64,000 nucleotides of DNA from Unio delphinus (taxonomy: Eukaryota > Mollusca > Bivalvia > Unionida > Unionidae), in NCBI GenBank assembly GCA_029339505.1, contig JAQISU010000123.1, forward strand, positions 6,127,501 to 6,191,500. The letters are read 5' to 3'. The notes under the pieces were generated by a model, which saw only the letters and a program-made list of their open reading frames with translations, was not told the DNA's origin and did no database searches. The position numbers and the translations under genes were made by a program. Below, piece after piece: positions 1 through 63,632 of this stretch (positions within the stretch are counted from its first letter, which is position 1; every line of letters begins with the position of its first letter).

Positions 1-604
1 CCTTATCATTACATTTATCTTGTGAAAAGGACTGGCCTTCTGACAATTCAAAGAAACCATTTGCTACAGAGCGTGTTGTTGTTTGATTTAAAACTACTTC
101 ATCAGGCACAGCAGAAGACAGCAAGGGTTTCTTTTTTTTAAAAGTGGTTCTGAGCGCGTGAACGCCTTGACTGAGATAACTGGTCTGAGATGACTAAACT
201 GAGATAAGAAAAGTAATGTTAGCAAAACAGCTAGATTTCTCTGCCGCATGGGTGGGAACTATAAAACTGACAACTATTCAAAAGATGTATAACCTAAGTC
301 CAAAGGGTAGAGAAATAACCAGGAAGGCGCTTAAAAAAGCTAAACGTAGACAGAGTTACATTAAGTCACCATTTGTTTACTCAAATTTGAATTTGGCCTG
401 AGAAAGAATTTAAATACCTGGTGAAATATATAATTTGCCTGACTACTCCTTTATTATGTCCAATCTTTGTTCAAACACTATCTTAACCACGTTATACATG
501 TATCTTTTCGGTACATATACAAATTAACATATGCAAATTAAATTATCACTAAATCATTGCGAAGTTATGATTGTCATATCAAACCAGGCGACAATTCGAA
601 AATG
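1..604. other. 3' flank of the ankyrin gene
   Basis: Probable 3'UTR up to the AATAAA near 450, then AT-rich sequence. A 61-codon plus-strand ORF (216-401) has no recognisable motif. Nothing else seen. Confidence 0.5.
450..455 (-). promoter_or_regulatory. Putative polyadenylation signal AATAAA of the ankyrin gene
   Basis: Minus-strand AATAAA about 150 nt after the TGA at 605-607. The hexamer is common in AT-rich DNA, so this rests on position only. Confidence 0.4.
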
Positions 605-51875
<51,271 letters not shown>

Positions 51876-51894
51876 GATTAGTTTCTGCTGAATC

Positions 51895-51895
<1 letters not shown>

Positions 51896-51925
<30 letters not shown>
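51896..51925. repeat. (TCTG)n microsatellite upstream of the ankyrin ATG
   Basis: Reads (CAGA)n on the coding strand, about 20 bases 5' of the putative start codon. Confidence 0.95.
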
Positions 51926-51927
<2 letters not shown>

Positions 51928-54074
51928 TTCTCATTTATAATCTAAATAACCTTGTACCTCGAAATCGAAATTTTCCTGATCTTTCTTCAGAGACCAGTTT
52001 TTGCCATTAACTATTTTTGTTTACTTAATTACATTTATGATTCTTTGATATTAATCTTAACAACAGAAGAAAGCGAAACCAGCACGTTTATTATTATCAA
52101 ATGATACATTTATTTATCCAAGTTACAAAGCGAAACTTAACATAATCCTTCAGTATTAAGAATTAATTCAAAATAATCTTAAACGCTCTACAAGTACAAA
52201 ATTATAGAATGATCCGAATGAATTCAAATAATCTTGAATGAGCTTATGTGCCAATATTACTTATGTATCATACTTATATTATCAGAATATCTTTGAATTA
52301 ATTAACAATAATCCCAAAGTAGTGAATTGTCTTTGAAATTAAATGACTTTAAAATAAATAAATTATTCCTCTCAAATTATATCTGAATCGTTCCGCATAC
52401 TGCAATTTAGGCAGGAATGATATTTTTGATTACCTCATTTTTGTATAATAATGTCACCTATCACATACAGCAAGATTATGTTTTTGGAAGACTTCATTAA
52501 CTTGTAAACAAAGCAGGTTTTGGAACATTCAACGTTTGTAAATGAAAGTAGATCTTGAACTCAACTATAAAAACCCAACATGACAAATAAATAAGAAAGG
52601 CGACGTAGGCTATACCCTACCTTTAATCACGAACAAAGTTCAAACACATACTGCAAATTAAATATACATAATAACATCAGATGCAGGAACATTTAAAATA
52701 GCACACTTGTAAGTATAGGTGAATTAGATTTAATTTCCCGTCTTTTATAGAAGTTATAAGAGTGTATATCTTACTCATGTTAATTTTACAGCCACATACA
52801 CATTTATTCAGCCCATTTTCATCATAAGGTGAAAAGTTTGATGAAGGTGAAAAAAGATGAATGAAATCGAGAATCATTAAAAATTAGATTACAGAATTTT
52901 AACTAAAAAGGATACATTTCTCCCCTATAACAGTCATGCAGTATGACTAAATAGTTAAGATCTACGATTTTCTCGAATTTCAAATTATTGTTGTTGTTTT
53001 TTTTCATTAGTATGATCTTTCCGAACATAATTAAGTTCTTATTGTGCTATTACCTTGTTCTATTTTCCATATGCAAGACTGAAGATTAAGACAATACTGT
53101 GATTCTTTTACAAAGAGACTTGTATCACCTTGTGTTGATGCTAACATTAATCTTTCCATATGCTTGTTTTTCATAATTGCTTATAAAATATGCCGTGTTT
53201 CGCTTTGTTTAGTTCTTCCATAATGGTCATTGGTTTGATTCAGGATATAGCGTTTTACATTAATTTGTGAATACATGTTTGATCTTATCTAATAATCATT
53301 TTGATAACTTTCAAGACAATGATAGAACAAATAATGCCTCCGTCAAATTTATTTTTATGCCAAATAGCATTAAATTATACAATGTAGCAATTAAAGTATA
53401 AACAATAAACAAACGTATTTTTCTCTCAGTCTATCTATCCATCTGTTTATACCGTTGAACTCTTTATATTTCTGTCTTTTAATATACTAAATTAATCAAG
53501 ACTACGTTTGAGGAATTCATCCCTATATTGATATTGTTCCAGACTGGCCACAATAAGGGTGTGAGCTCAAATTCTAGAACATGGTTAGTTAGGATCGGTT
53601 ACCGTGTTTTGTTCTTGGTAGAGATGCTTTATTCGAATTGCATCTGAATAATTGCCCACTTTTTCTGAAATCCGAAATTGCTGCATGTAAATTCAGATTG
53701 TATATTGTAATTAATTACAGTATTGTGAACGTGCACAGATTTTAGGTTGTTCAGTTTTGTTTTTTGGTGTGGCTTTTACCATCTTGTATATTCCTTTGTT
53801 ATGAGAAAGTTATTTACATTGCATATATATGAATTCACATGCTTCATATAGATAGTTATTCGAATCTCACATGAGTGTCTTAATTCTGCTTTGAGATTGT
53901 TGGAATAAATCGTTTGACTAGAGCTAATTTTTGGTGACAGGGATTTGATAAAGCTGACCTGAGAATATCAAGTGCACAGCTTTCACTTACTTTAGATGAA
54001 TGTTATTATTGTATTTGTGAAATTGTTTAGAAGGTGTCATATTTATTATGAATTCCTTCAATCACAATTTGCAA

Positions 54075-55660
54075 TGCTTCTCTTCCATTCCATGTACATC
54101 AATAATTGACACTTTCAGGGCTTCTCGTTAACTCTGTGTACAAGAACAGCTTACACTTTCAGTGCTTCTCTTCCATTCCATGTACACCAATTGCTTACAC
54201 TTTCAGTGCTTCTCTTCCATTCCATGTACATCAATTGCTTACACTTTCAGTGCTTCTCTTCCATTCCATGTATATCAATTACTTATACTTTCAGTGCTTC
54301 TCTTTCAATCCATGTACATCAATAGCTTATACTTTCAGTGTTTCTCTTCCATTTCATGTACATCAATAGCTTACATTTTCAGTGTTTCTCTTTCACTCCA
54401 TGTACAAGAGCAGTTTACACTTCCAGTGCGTCTCTTCCATTCCATGTACATCAATAGCTTACACTTTCAGTGTTTCTCTTCCATTCCATGTACATCAATA
54501 GCTTGCACTTTCAGTGGTTCTCTTCCATTCTATCTACAAGAACAGCATCCACTTTCAGTGCTTCTCTTCCATTCTATCTACAAGAACAGCATCCACTTTC
54601 AGTGCTTCTTTTCCATTCTATCTTTAAGAACAGCATCCACTTTCAGTGCTTCGTTTCCATTCCATGTACATCCATAGCTACACTTTCAGTGTTCTCTTAA
54701 ATTCCATGTACAAGAACAGCTTACACTTTCAGTGCTTCTCTTCCATTCCATGTACATCAATAGCTTACTCTTTCAGTACGTCTCTTACATTCTATGTAAA
54801 TGAACAGCTTACTCTTTCAGTGCGTCTCTTTCATTTTATGTAAATGAACAGCTTACTCTTTCAGTGCTTCTCTTACATTCCATGGACACTATTTCAGTGC
54901 TTCTCTTTCATTCCATGAACATAAAGTATTTTGCACTTTTAGTACTTCTCTTTCATTCCATGTACAGCAATAGTTTACAGTTTCAATGCTTCTCTTTCAT
55001 TCCGTGTACATTGTTTCAGTGTTGCTCCTTAATCAGTCATTACACTTTCAATGCTTGTCTTTCATTCATGTACATCTATAGTTTACACTTTCAATGCTAC
55101 TCTTGGAGTCCATGTACATCAGTAATTTACACTTAAATATGCGTCTCTGTCGTTCCATGTACATTATTTGTTTCTCTTTGATTCCAGTTACATCAATAGT
55201 TTAAACTTTCAATGTTTATTCTGTACTCCATGTACATCAGTAATTTACATTATCAATACTTCTCTTTCGTTCTATGTACATTATTTCAGTGTTTCTTTTT
55301 CATTCTAGTTACATCAATAGTTTAAACTTTCAATGCTTCGCTTTCATTCCATGTTCATTATTTCAGTGTTTCTCTTGCATTCCACGTACACCAACATTTT
55401 ACACTTTCAATGCTTCTCTTTCATTCCATGTCCATCAATAGATAACATTTTCAATGCTTCTCTTTGATTCCAGTTACATAAATATTTTACACTTTAAATG
55501 CTTTGCTTTCATTCCATGTCCATTATTTCAGTGATTCTCGTTCATTCGATGTTCATCAGTAATTACATTTTCGGTGATTCTATTTCATTCCATGCATATC
55601 ATCAGTTGACGCTTTCGGTGATTCTATTTCATTCTATGCATATAAATAGTTCCCACTTTC
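54075..55660. repeat. Minisatellite, 44-bp unit, ~36 copies
   Basis: Core 'cttacactttcagtgcttct' with 'cttccattccatgtacatca'. Longest array in the window, diverging to the right. Lies between the two divergent genes. Confidence 0.95.
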
Positions 55661-56555
55661 AGTATTGCCCCACGTGTATTAAACGTTTAAAACAAAAGGT
55701 TCACACATTCCTTGGTTTAGTTTGAAAAAGAGATTTCGCTATTGTTCCATAAAATGTACTGAAATAGTTTCTACATCGGATCCTGACACTGATAATGCTG
55801 AAGTATTGTTTGATTTTGTTTAGATATTTTGTTGCGAGGTTAATATTGATAGAACAGAATGGTTGCATAGTACTACATGTTTACATGTCTGTAAGGTGTG
55901 TAATTGGTCAGAATGTTAATAAGAAATATACGTTCACGTACGTTATGGTGTTAGAATATCGATGAAGAATATTTTTGGATCACAAAGTGAATGTCCAGAG
56001 ACACGGACCTATAAATTAATTTTTTTATTCGCTTTATGGGCACATGTTGCTAACTGTAACAGTTGAGCTAAATTTTTATTCCAGTCGTTATTTTCTACCT
56101 GCAACACCATATAATTGATTATGTTACCGTGCTGCGAAACTCCAAACCAAACGACGCCTGTCTGATTAGAATATAAATCGAGTTAAAACATTGCCTGAAG
56201 GAACTAATACTGGCATTTTTATTTCAGTATTGATTATCAAGATGAATAATTAATTACTCCCATCAGCATAGACTGGAAACTAAGGTGTGGTGTATTCTTT
56301 CTTTGACAGACCAGCAACACATCCTTGCGTTTTGTACATCGGTATTAATTAGCATGATGTATAATTTATTACTGTTAGGGGAATAGATTAGGAAGTAATG
56401 TTTTTTTGTACTCTTGTCATGATAGTACTGGACTACTTTAAGCCGTGATATTGATCTGATTTACATCCCTAAGGGGTATATAATTGTTTGATCTATAGAC
56501 AATGATGTCAAGTTTGAAGTTAATGCATTCATTGTTGGTATTTAATAAATAATGT

Positions 56556-56558
<3 letters not shown>

Positions 56559-56588
<30 letters not shown>
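56559..56588. repeat. (CA)n microsatellite
   Basis: About 15 units. Confidence 0.95.
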
Positions 56589-56593
<5 letters not shown>

Positions 56594-57810
56594 TGATTAT
56601 TGTTTTCAAAAAGTAACCAATATGCAGAAGAAATGATTGCCATGACCATATCATTGTAGATGTATACTCGTTTCTTATATTCTCGCGGGTTCCATAATCT
56701 CACAATATTGACATGTTTGGTTCCAAATATACACTCGCATCATCTGCTGGTCGTTTGTAATGGCAATTTTGTTAAAAAGAAGTTTCTAATAGTAACTATT
56801 AACGCATTCTTTCATCAATGTTTCATTTTCTGAAAATAAAAAAAAATAACTACTCAATAGAAAGCGTATAAAAGATTTACTTTTCCTTTGTACTCTATCC
56901 AAATCGCCCATCCCCCGAAAATTAAAAAACCATCGTAGAAAATAAGTGTCTTTGTATTGAAATTTTGACGCCATCCTGGAATGTTGCAATGGTGTTTGAA
57001 TGTATATATGGATATATTTGATGCTACGTTAATTAATTTATGCCAATAATCATGGACAAAAATTAAATAATTCACATTTGGTATTAAAATAACGACAATT
57101 GTTACAGAAATAACCCCAATTAACGTATTCTACCTCCCCCCAGTATGTCTTCATTAGTATTCTTATCAATACAAGTTTAGAAAATAGTTCACTACACAAA
57201 ATAATAATTTAGCTTACAAGTCAACTTTTGTATTATCATATGTTTGAATGTGAAGTATAAGAAAAATATTGGTGAAATCATTTTAAAGTTTTTCGTTAGT
57301 ATATTTTCACATGTTAAAAATAATTTATTATATCTACATGGGAAAGCACATAATTTCCCATCATGCTTTGCTATGCTTAAGTATGTGGCATGCATACTTC
57401 CTGCAGGAATAAATTAACATTATTAAGCTTTAACAATGCATGGAAGCTGCACTGCCTTTACTACATCAGCATGAATTTTTCCCGAAGACATATCACACGG
57501 TACCATTTAGTTTTTACAACAGCTATGTCCGCTATACTAACTAGAAAACAAAACCCTCTACACTGCATTGCCGAGGTAAATTTGCTTTGTAGTCCGATAG
57601 TTGTCCAATAGTCTAAGAGATGTCAAAAATGTAATTTATTAGAACAGGCTAGACACTGTCGAGCCTATGGCTTCTTTTCAATACGATTTGAACTTACAAC
57701 ACAAATTGTTATTGCGGTGTTCATGTTTATACTACGCTTTGAAATATATCCAACAGGAAAAGAAACTATACTCTTTTTTTGTTGTAATATAATCATGATT
57801 TGCCCATTTA

Positions 57811-57813
<3 letters not shown>

Positions 57814-57846
<33 letters not shown>
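57814..57846. repeat. (TA)n microsatellite
   Basis: About 16 units. Confidence 0.95.
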
Positions 57847-57851
<5 letters not shown>

Positions 57852-58017
57852 AGCATGCAATTAGTTACAAAAAATAAAAGATAAATAAGTAAACATTTAT
57901 TACGCATGTACATGCCTTAGGTTAATTCCGCTTGCTATTAATTATATGTATTCGGTTGCAATTGTTTGTGGTTTCGTCCACTGCAGTACAATCATATTGT
58001 AAGAACAAATACTATCA

Positions 58018-58440
58018 ACATAACCTAGTACAAATGTTACATGGACATTAAAGTAACCTAACACAAATGGTACATGAACATTAACATAACCTACCACAAA
58101 TGTTACATGGACATTATCATAACCTAACACAAATGTTACATGGACATTAGCATAACCTAACACAAATGTTACATGAACATTAGCATAACCTAACACAAAT
58201 GTTACGTGGACATTAACATAACCTAACACAAATGGTACATGAACATTAACATAACCTACCACAAATGTTACATGGACATTATCATAACCTAACACAAATG
58301 TTACATGGACATTAGCATAACCTAACACAAATGTTACATGAACATTAGCATAACCTAACACAAATGTTACGTGGACATTAACATAACCTAACACAAATGT
58401 TACATGAACATTAACATAACCTAACATAAATGTTATAGGG
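58018..58440. repeat. Minisatellite, 33-bp unit with 165-bp higher-order period
   Basis: Unit 'cataacctaacacaaatgtt' plus 'acatggacatta'. Point variants recur every five units. Ends about 130 bp before the GRDP-like coding exon. Confidence 0.95.
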
Positions 58441-58580
58441 ACAGCGGTTTAGTGATCTGTAAATAAATAGTAATTTTGGTCTATTACAGTATTCACAAAC
58501 TTTGGTAACTCTTGTAATGTATAAAAACGTTATCATATGAAGTGCCGATAATTTATTTAATCTTTGCAGATTGAATCATT

Positions 58581-60010
58581 ATGAAGTTCAAGGAAAATAA
58601 CTTTCAGTCCAGTATAAACCTAATCGATGCCGCAATACATCATCTGAACTTTTTGGAACTTGTACAAGCTGCACCATATTTGTCGAAAGCAAATGCGTTA
58701 GAGAGGGCTATCCAAAGATACGAACACCTATGGCTCCCCTTAGCGGCAGAGTACAATAACGAAATTCTTATTGCCCCATTGGACGTCGAATGGGTATGGC
58801 ACTGCCATATGCTATGTCCAAGACAATACATCAGAGATTGCATGAAGACTGTTGGTTATGTGGTTGACCATAAATTATTGAATACCAAGGAGAGAACAAA
58901 GGCTCTAAAGAGAGCTGAAGACCTATGGACACACAAATATCATGAGCCCTTTCATGTAGATTACACCCGAGACAGCCTGAAGCACCAATCACTCCCGAAA
59001 ACTTCTAATATCTCCTATGATATTAAATTGGCTACAGCTAGGCAGGCATTATTTTATTACCAAGTTTCTCTACCACACTACAGAGACCCTGTATTTTTAA
59101 AGGCTAGCCTAAGTAGGTACAAAAAATTCCTATATGTTAAACAGCAGAACCCAGCAGAGTTTCTTGTGCCTTGCTATGACATTGACCTGATTTGGCACAC
59201 GCATCAGCTTCATCCACTCAAGTACAAGGAAGAAACAGAGGCATGGGTTGGGTGCCTATTTAACCATGATGATACTGTGAACGACAGAAATCCAGGATCC
59301 AGGCTTAGCATAGCAGATCTAACCACAAGGGAAATATGGAAGAAAACGTTTGAGGAATGTTTTTCTATGTATGGAGCGATGTATAGAGGTGAGTCTCCCA
59401 ATGGGAAACTATGTTTCCTTTCAAAGGAAGATCTTCAAAAACTTTCACGCAAAAGAGCAGAAATATTACTGAGTGAATGCAGTTTGCAGAGACCTCCAGG
59501 AAAATACCGGCAATTCAAATTGAAGATCTATTCTCAGGTTGATAATTTTATGGCAACACATATTCTTTCCTTGCGAAAACCGAAAGATACTCAGAACTGT
59601 GATGCGATTACTTGGAGAGAACACGGGAAATGGGGTCCAAAGGCGTTTACTCTAGACCCTTGGAGAGTTAATAAGTTATATGTTGCACTGAAGGAGCTGA
59701 GTGGAATCGGTTGCTGTGGTTTAAAATCCTATGTTTCAAGTGCAAACAAGTGCAAGATATTGTCTTTGACAGGGCGATTGTCTGAATATGGATACCCGTT
59801 TGAGACCACGCTGAATCTCATGGACGACGTCAGGTTTACTTTGAGAGGAACCGCCATTCCAACTGACAGCGGATATGCCCACCTGTCATTGGACATTGGT
59901 CGATACGAAAATGCCGTTATCCCAGTAGAGGCGGACAAACTTTGGGGTCCTATTACACTTCCTCCTCTTCAACCGGGTGTCAGCATCCGTTGCGTGGCGG
60001 CCACACATAG
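58581..60010 (+). CDS. GRDP-like protein, first coding exon
   Basis: First coding exon of a glycine-rich-domain-containing-protein-like gene (GRDP-like / DUF1399 family, conserved in animals and plants). The ATG at 58581 is preceded in frame by TGA (58572-58574) and by an acceptor (atctttgcag, exon from 58570), so the start is firm and an upstream non-coding exon is implied. Family hallmarks: RYEHLWLPLAAEYN, PLDVEWVWHCHMLCP (W-H-C-H at residues 73-76) and CYDIDLIWHTHQLHPLKY (W-H-T-H at 205-208), then NHDDTVNDR and GAMYRG. 476 whole codons end at CAT AG|gtaaga; the TAA that seems to close the ORF at 60012-60014 lies in the intron. The molecular role of the animal family is poorly defined; plant members are linked to development and stress. 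No signal peptide or membrane segment. Confidence 0.93.
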
Positions 60011-61607
60011 GTAAGACTAAGACTCCATGGTACGAAACGCTGAGTGCTCTTTGAAAGACCAAATCAATTTTACACACTTTGTCTCGTAAATTCTTGTTAT
60101 TGTTGGCTCAAGCGAAAGTATTAAGTTACAAATTAAAGCATACGTGATTATGCGAGGTTTAAAAAGGACGAGTAGACATTATGTACAGGTGATATTTCTC
60201 CATTGCAAATGCGTTACATCAAAATCTTGCTCAGTTATCTTCAAGCAACTCCAGAATTACTATAATAGGTTTTCAGTGCTTTCCAAGTATAGCAGCTAAT
60301 GCCAGTTTATTATGACAATATTCATTTGCAGACAAATTGTTCTTTCATTTCAATTCTTGAATAGGTTGACTTTCTTGTTCAAATTGTATAGTCAAAGAAA
60401 GGGGCAATAAGTGTGAAATGCAGAAGTAAATGATAGGCATGCGAAAGGACCAAGTACTGAACCAGTCACCCTGAATGGAAGTCCCCTGGAAGAAGTGCAG
60501 TCCTTCACCTACCTGGGTAGCATAATTGACCAGCAGGGCGGTACAGACGCAGACGTCAAGACAAGGATCGGCAAAGCAAGAGCCGCCTTCATCCAACTCA
60601 AGAATATCTGGACCTCCAAGGAGCTGTCCTTGACCACCAAAATCCGACTGTTCAACTCCAACGTGAAGTCAATCTTACTGTATGGAGCAGAGACCTGGAG
60701 GACGACCAAGACCACCATCAGGAAAGTCCAGACTTTCATCAACAGCTGCCTCAGAAGGATTCTCCGGATCCGCTGGCCTGACACCATCAGCAATGCCAAT
60801 CTTTGGGAAAGGACCTTCCAACTTCCTGCTGAAGAAGAAATCAGGAAGAAGAGATGGGGCTGGATAGGGCACACCCTACGAAAACCACCAACCAGTATCA
60901 CCAGGCAGGCGCTGAGGTGGAACCCACAAGGCAAGCGGAAGAGAGGCCGTCCAAGAAACACCTGGCGACGCAACCTCCAGGCGGACACCACCAAGATGGG
61001 CTACACCTGGAACCAGCTAGAGAAAATGGCCCGGGACAGAGGACTCTGGAGATCTGTAGTTGGCGGCCCATACCCTGATAGGAGTGACGGGCAGTGATGC
61101 GAAAGGACAAAGTTGCATAAATTTGCCAATAATTACTTTTTGTCACTAAGTCGTACCGCTGCATTTACATTATTATCCCGCTGATTTTCTCTTTCTCTCT
61201 AAACATGCATAAACTCACATCGTCCGCCTCGATATTAGCATCGATATTTGGATGTTCCTTACAGCAATGAAATATATCGGAGTGAGTTTTGCTGGTGGAA
61301 ATGTGTATTACTATATAACGTTAATTTGTGTGATATTCATTATACTGCAAATATTTGTGTCTAAGACCAGACAAATTTGCTACAACATTAAGATAGGTAT
61401 AGACATGCAATTAAACGATTGCAATGAAAATTGTAAAATATACACTTTGCCATCTGAAGCATATGAAATTATTCAAAAGATGAAATACTAGAAAATACAG
61501 GGTAATTAGTTTAACGTTTGTTTGTATTCTGTACTTTTATGATCTTTCTATACGGTTGAATGTCAGTTATCTCTTGTTATTCTTTTCTTCTTTAATTTAT
61601 CATGAAG
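60011..61607 (+). other. GRDP-like intron carrying an RTE LINE insertion
   Basis: 1.6-kb intron between coding exons 1 and 2; 646 bp of it is the LINE fragment at 60451-61096. The remainder is AT-rich with no other feature. Confidence 0.85.
60451..61096 (+). mobile_element. 5'-truncated RTE-type LINE (C-terminal end of endonuclease-reverse transcriptase)
   Basis: The open frame here encodes the C-terminal part of an RTE/BovB-like [59 protein letters not shown] and a final stop at 61095-61097. The catalytic RT core lies upstream in the full element and is missing. The 12-mer atgcgaaaggac occurs at 60439-60450 and again at 61097-61108, directly flanking the fragment, as expected for a target-site duplication. 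The element stops almost at its TGA, fitting the very short 3' ends of RTE elements. It is much more GC-rich than its surroundings and has an intact frame, suggesting recent insertion. Sense orientation relative to the GRDP-like gene. Confidence 0.85.
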
Positions 61608-61758
61608 ACTAAAAAACGATCTTGGACAAGTAGTTTTCACATGCAGAGTCCTTCATAGTTTACCTTTATTGATGTCGGCTGTACAGATATATTACCATGA
61701 CAAAATGGTGGCCGTAGCTCATCTGATGGGATCAGACCAACTTCCACTACCAACACAG
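61608..61758 (+). CDS. GRDP-like protein, second coding exon
   Basis: 151 nt from acceptor tttatcatgaag to donor CAG|gtatat. It completes the split codon AG|A of the previous exon and encodes LKNDLGQVVFTCRVLHSLPL, then LMSAVQIYYHDKMVAVAHLM and GSDQLPLPTQ, with no stop. This matches the part of the family just after the W-G-P-I-x-L-P segment. Phase 2 in and phase 0 out fit both neighbouring exons exactly. A (TA)n(GA)n microsatellite starts at the donor itself. Confidence 0.9.
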
Positions 61759-61759
61759 G

Positions 61760-61804
<45 letters not shown>

Positions 61805-61828
61805 AGGAAGGAAGGAAGGAAGGAAGGG
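61759..61828. repeat. (TA)n(GA)n(GGAA)n microsatellite starting at a splice donor
   Basis: The donor gtatat of the GRDP-like second coding exon is itself the first part of the TA tract. Confidence 0.95.
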
Positions 61829-63496
61829 GAGAATGCGGAGGTAGGTCCTGTACAACTGAGAAATATGACGATACATATATGTACATGAAGGTATGTACTA
61901 TATGTACTAGTTCAGATTGTAACTTGGCTCATATTTACTTCGAAACTTTCAGTACAGCTTAGAGTACTTATAGGTTGCTGCATTTTTGTATGGGAAAATA
62001 TGAACAAGTTTGTCGAATGGATATACTGTACGACTTTTAACCTGTACATCAACAGCATTATTAATGCACACATAACTCCGCCCAGATAAATTTGAACTTA
62101 GTCGCGCACTAGACATAGTTATGGAAAGAAAACAGCTTTTTGATCTACTTAATGCTGAAATTTGGAGTCATTTATTTTGAAGTTATATTCCATTTGGTCT
62201 GGAATGAATAGATTGGTGTAGTTTGGTCGAGTCTACGATTTTCGTGATTGTGAACTGCATTTATCGGTGCGATTCTACATGAAATACATCGGATTGAAGC
62301 AGTGTTGACATCTGCAAGTGTGTTTCTGTTCTGTCATTGAATGTTTTAAATCAAAATGTGGGACAAATCTGAAGTCTTTCAAATACGATTATGAAAACAA
62401 CGCTAGGGAATTTATTTTTTTGTTTCATTTTGAGTGCAGTAAGTAAGGTGCAATTGCATTTGGAATATAGTCAAAATTGCAGTACAATTCAAAAATGTGT
62501 AATCAAAGTTTTTAGAACCCATGATATGGCTCCTGTAATTCAATATTACTTAATTAAGAAAGTATATTTTGAGAAACAATATAATGTAAAACTATAAGCA
62601 TATTGTTTGCCATTCTTATTACCAGCTAAAGAAGACCGTTTATGCCTTGTCACGTGCATGTTTTTTGGTAAGGAACCAGCAGTTTTATTAAATCTTGCGT
62701 CTATTACCCATCTTAATTCGAAATATTGTATAAAGCAAGTTAACGCTGAATGTTGCAAAGCAACTGGTATGTGGCAGCCCACAAAACATCTGCTTTCATT
62801 CATTTCGAAATAAATGTAATCAACCAAAACGTAAAGCGCCTACTACGTGAGTGTGCATGATTTGTTTACAAATAACACAATACTAACGTCTGCGTCAATC
62901 GTTTTCTTTGCAATAGAAAGTAGTTCCTATTTTGAGTGCAAAATGAAGTGCGCGTTAGTTAAATATCGTACAATACTGATCGATTCTGACAATACAGTGT
63001 TATTTGGCATACGATCTTTTACTGTTTTCATCCCAGAATGTATAGGTTCCTCGAGTAGGAAACACGAGTATATATGATGCACGAATGGAACTTCAATATC
63101 TGATGTATTTATATGGTTAAGCAAATTATGACATTTGAATTTGTATATCATGATGTCTTTGCTATCCAAGCAGTTTAGATGAGAGTTTACACCCCGACAT
63201 AATGGAAGAGTTAAGAGAATACTAGCGCGAACGAAATGATAAGCAATATGCGTAGTTGCATTATATGTCAATTAAACTAATTTTATAGAATGTAAATTAA
63301 GTGGAACCAGTACTTGGTACCTTTCATGTTAAATTGTTATTTGAAGGAATGTGGCCAAACTAGGAAGGGAAAATAGAAAGTGCGTGACCTGGACAGATTC
63401 TATGTAGAGTGACCACATCGATATCTGTTCGTTCTCTATTTCCTTTTAACGAATGTAAGGTCCATTGTTCTCTTACAGAATTCCTATCTTTTTCAG
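61759..63496 (+). other. GRDP-like intron
   Basis: Begins with a (TA)n(GA)n(GGAA)n microsatellite. No exon, mobile element or gene recognised in the rest; short ORFs only. Confidence 0.7.
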
Positions 63497-63632
63497 ATAT
63501 CAAGAGGTAAAGAATGGTCTTTGAATCCGAGAGCCCATGAAAGGGCAGTCTTAATAAAAAATAACGTGGGAGACTGGGGCGTTGTTATTGGCACTTGGAC
63601 AGGGTACAGAAAGGGAACGCCCGGGATAAAAG
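63497..63632 (+). CDS. GRDP-like protein, third coding exon (gene continues off the window)
   Basis: 136 nt from acceptor tatctttttcag to donor AAAAG|gtaatc. Phase 0 in, phase 1 out. Encodes ISRGKEWSLNPRAHERAVLI, then KNNVGDWGVVIGTWTGYRKG and TPGIK; the GDWGVVIGxWTGYRKG stretch is a conserved block of the family. With the earlier exons this gives 572 codons; the remaining C-terminal part lies beyond 64000. Confidence 0.9.

Larger units (their letters stand above)
51888..58569. other. Intergenic region between the divergent ankyrin and GRDP-like genes
   Basis: Should contain both promoters and the non-coding 5' exon(s) of the GRDP-like gene, but I cannot place a promoter. Visible content: (TCTG)n, the 44-bp minisatellite array (54.08-55.66 kb), (CA)n at 56.56 kb, (TA)n at 57.81 kb, and the 33-bp array ending about 130 bases before the GRDP-like coding exon. 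52.0-54.0 and 55.7-57.8 kb are otherwise featureless AT-rich DNA. Confidence 0.6.

Noticed and set aside
54106..55136. Serial plus-strand ORFs of up to 171 codons rich in FHSMY/LHFQCF
   Set aside because: Translations of the 44-bp minisatellite in shifting frames; not conserved in one frame.
57942..58427. 161-codon minus-strand ORF with an 11-residue period
   Set aside because: Product of the 33-bp minisatellite; no coding features outside the array.
60509..60994. 161-codon minus-strand ORF
   Set aside because: Antisense shadow of the RTE LINE frame.
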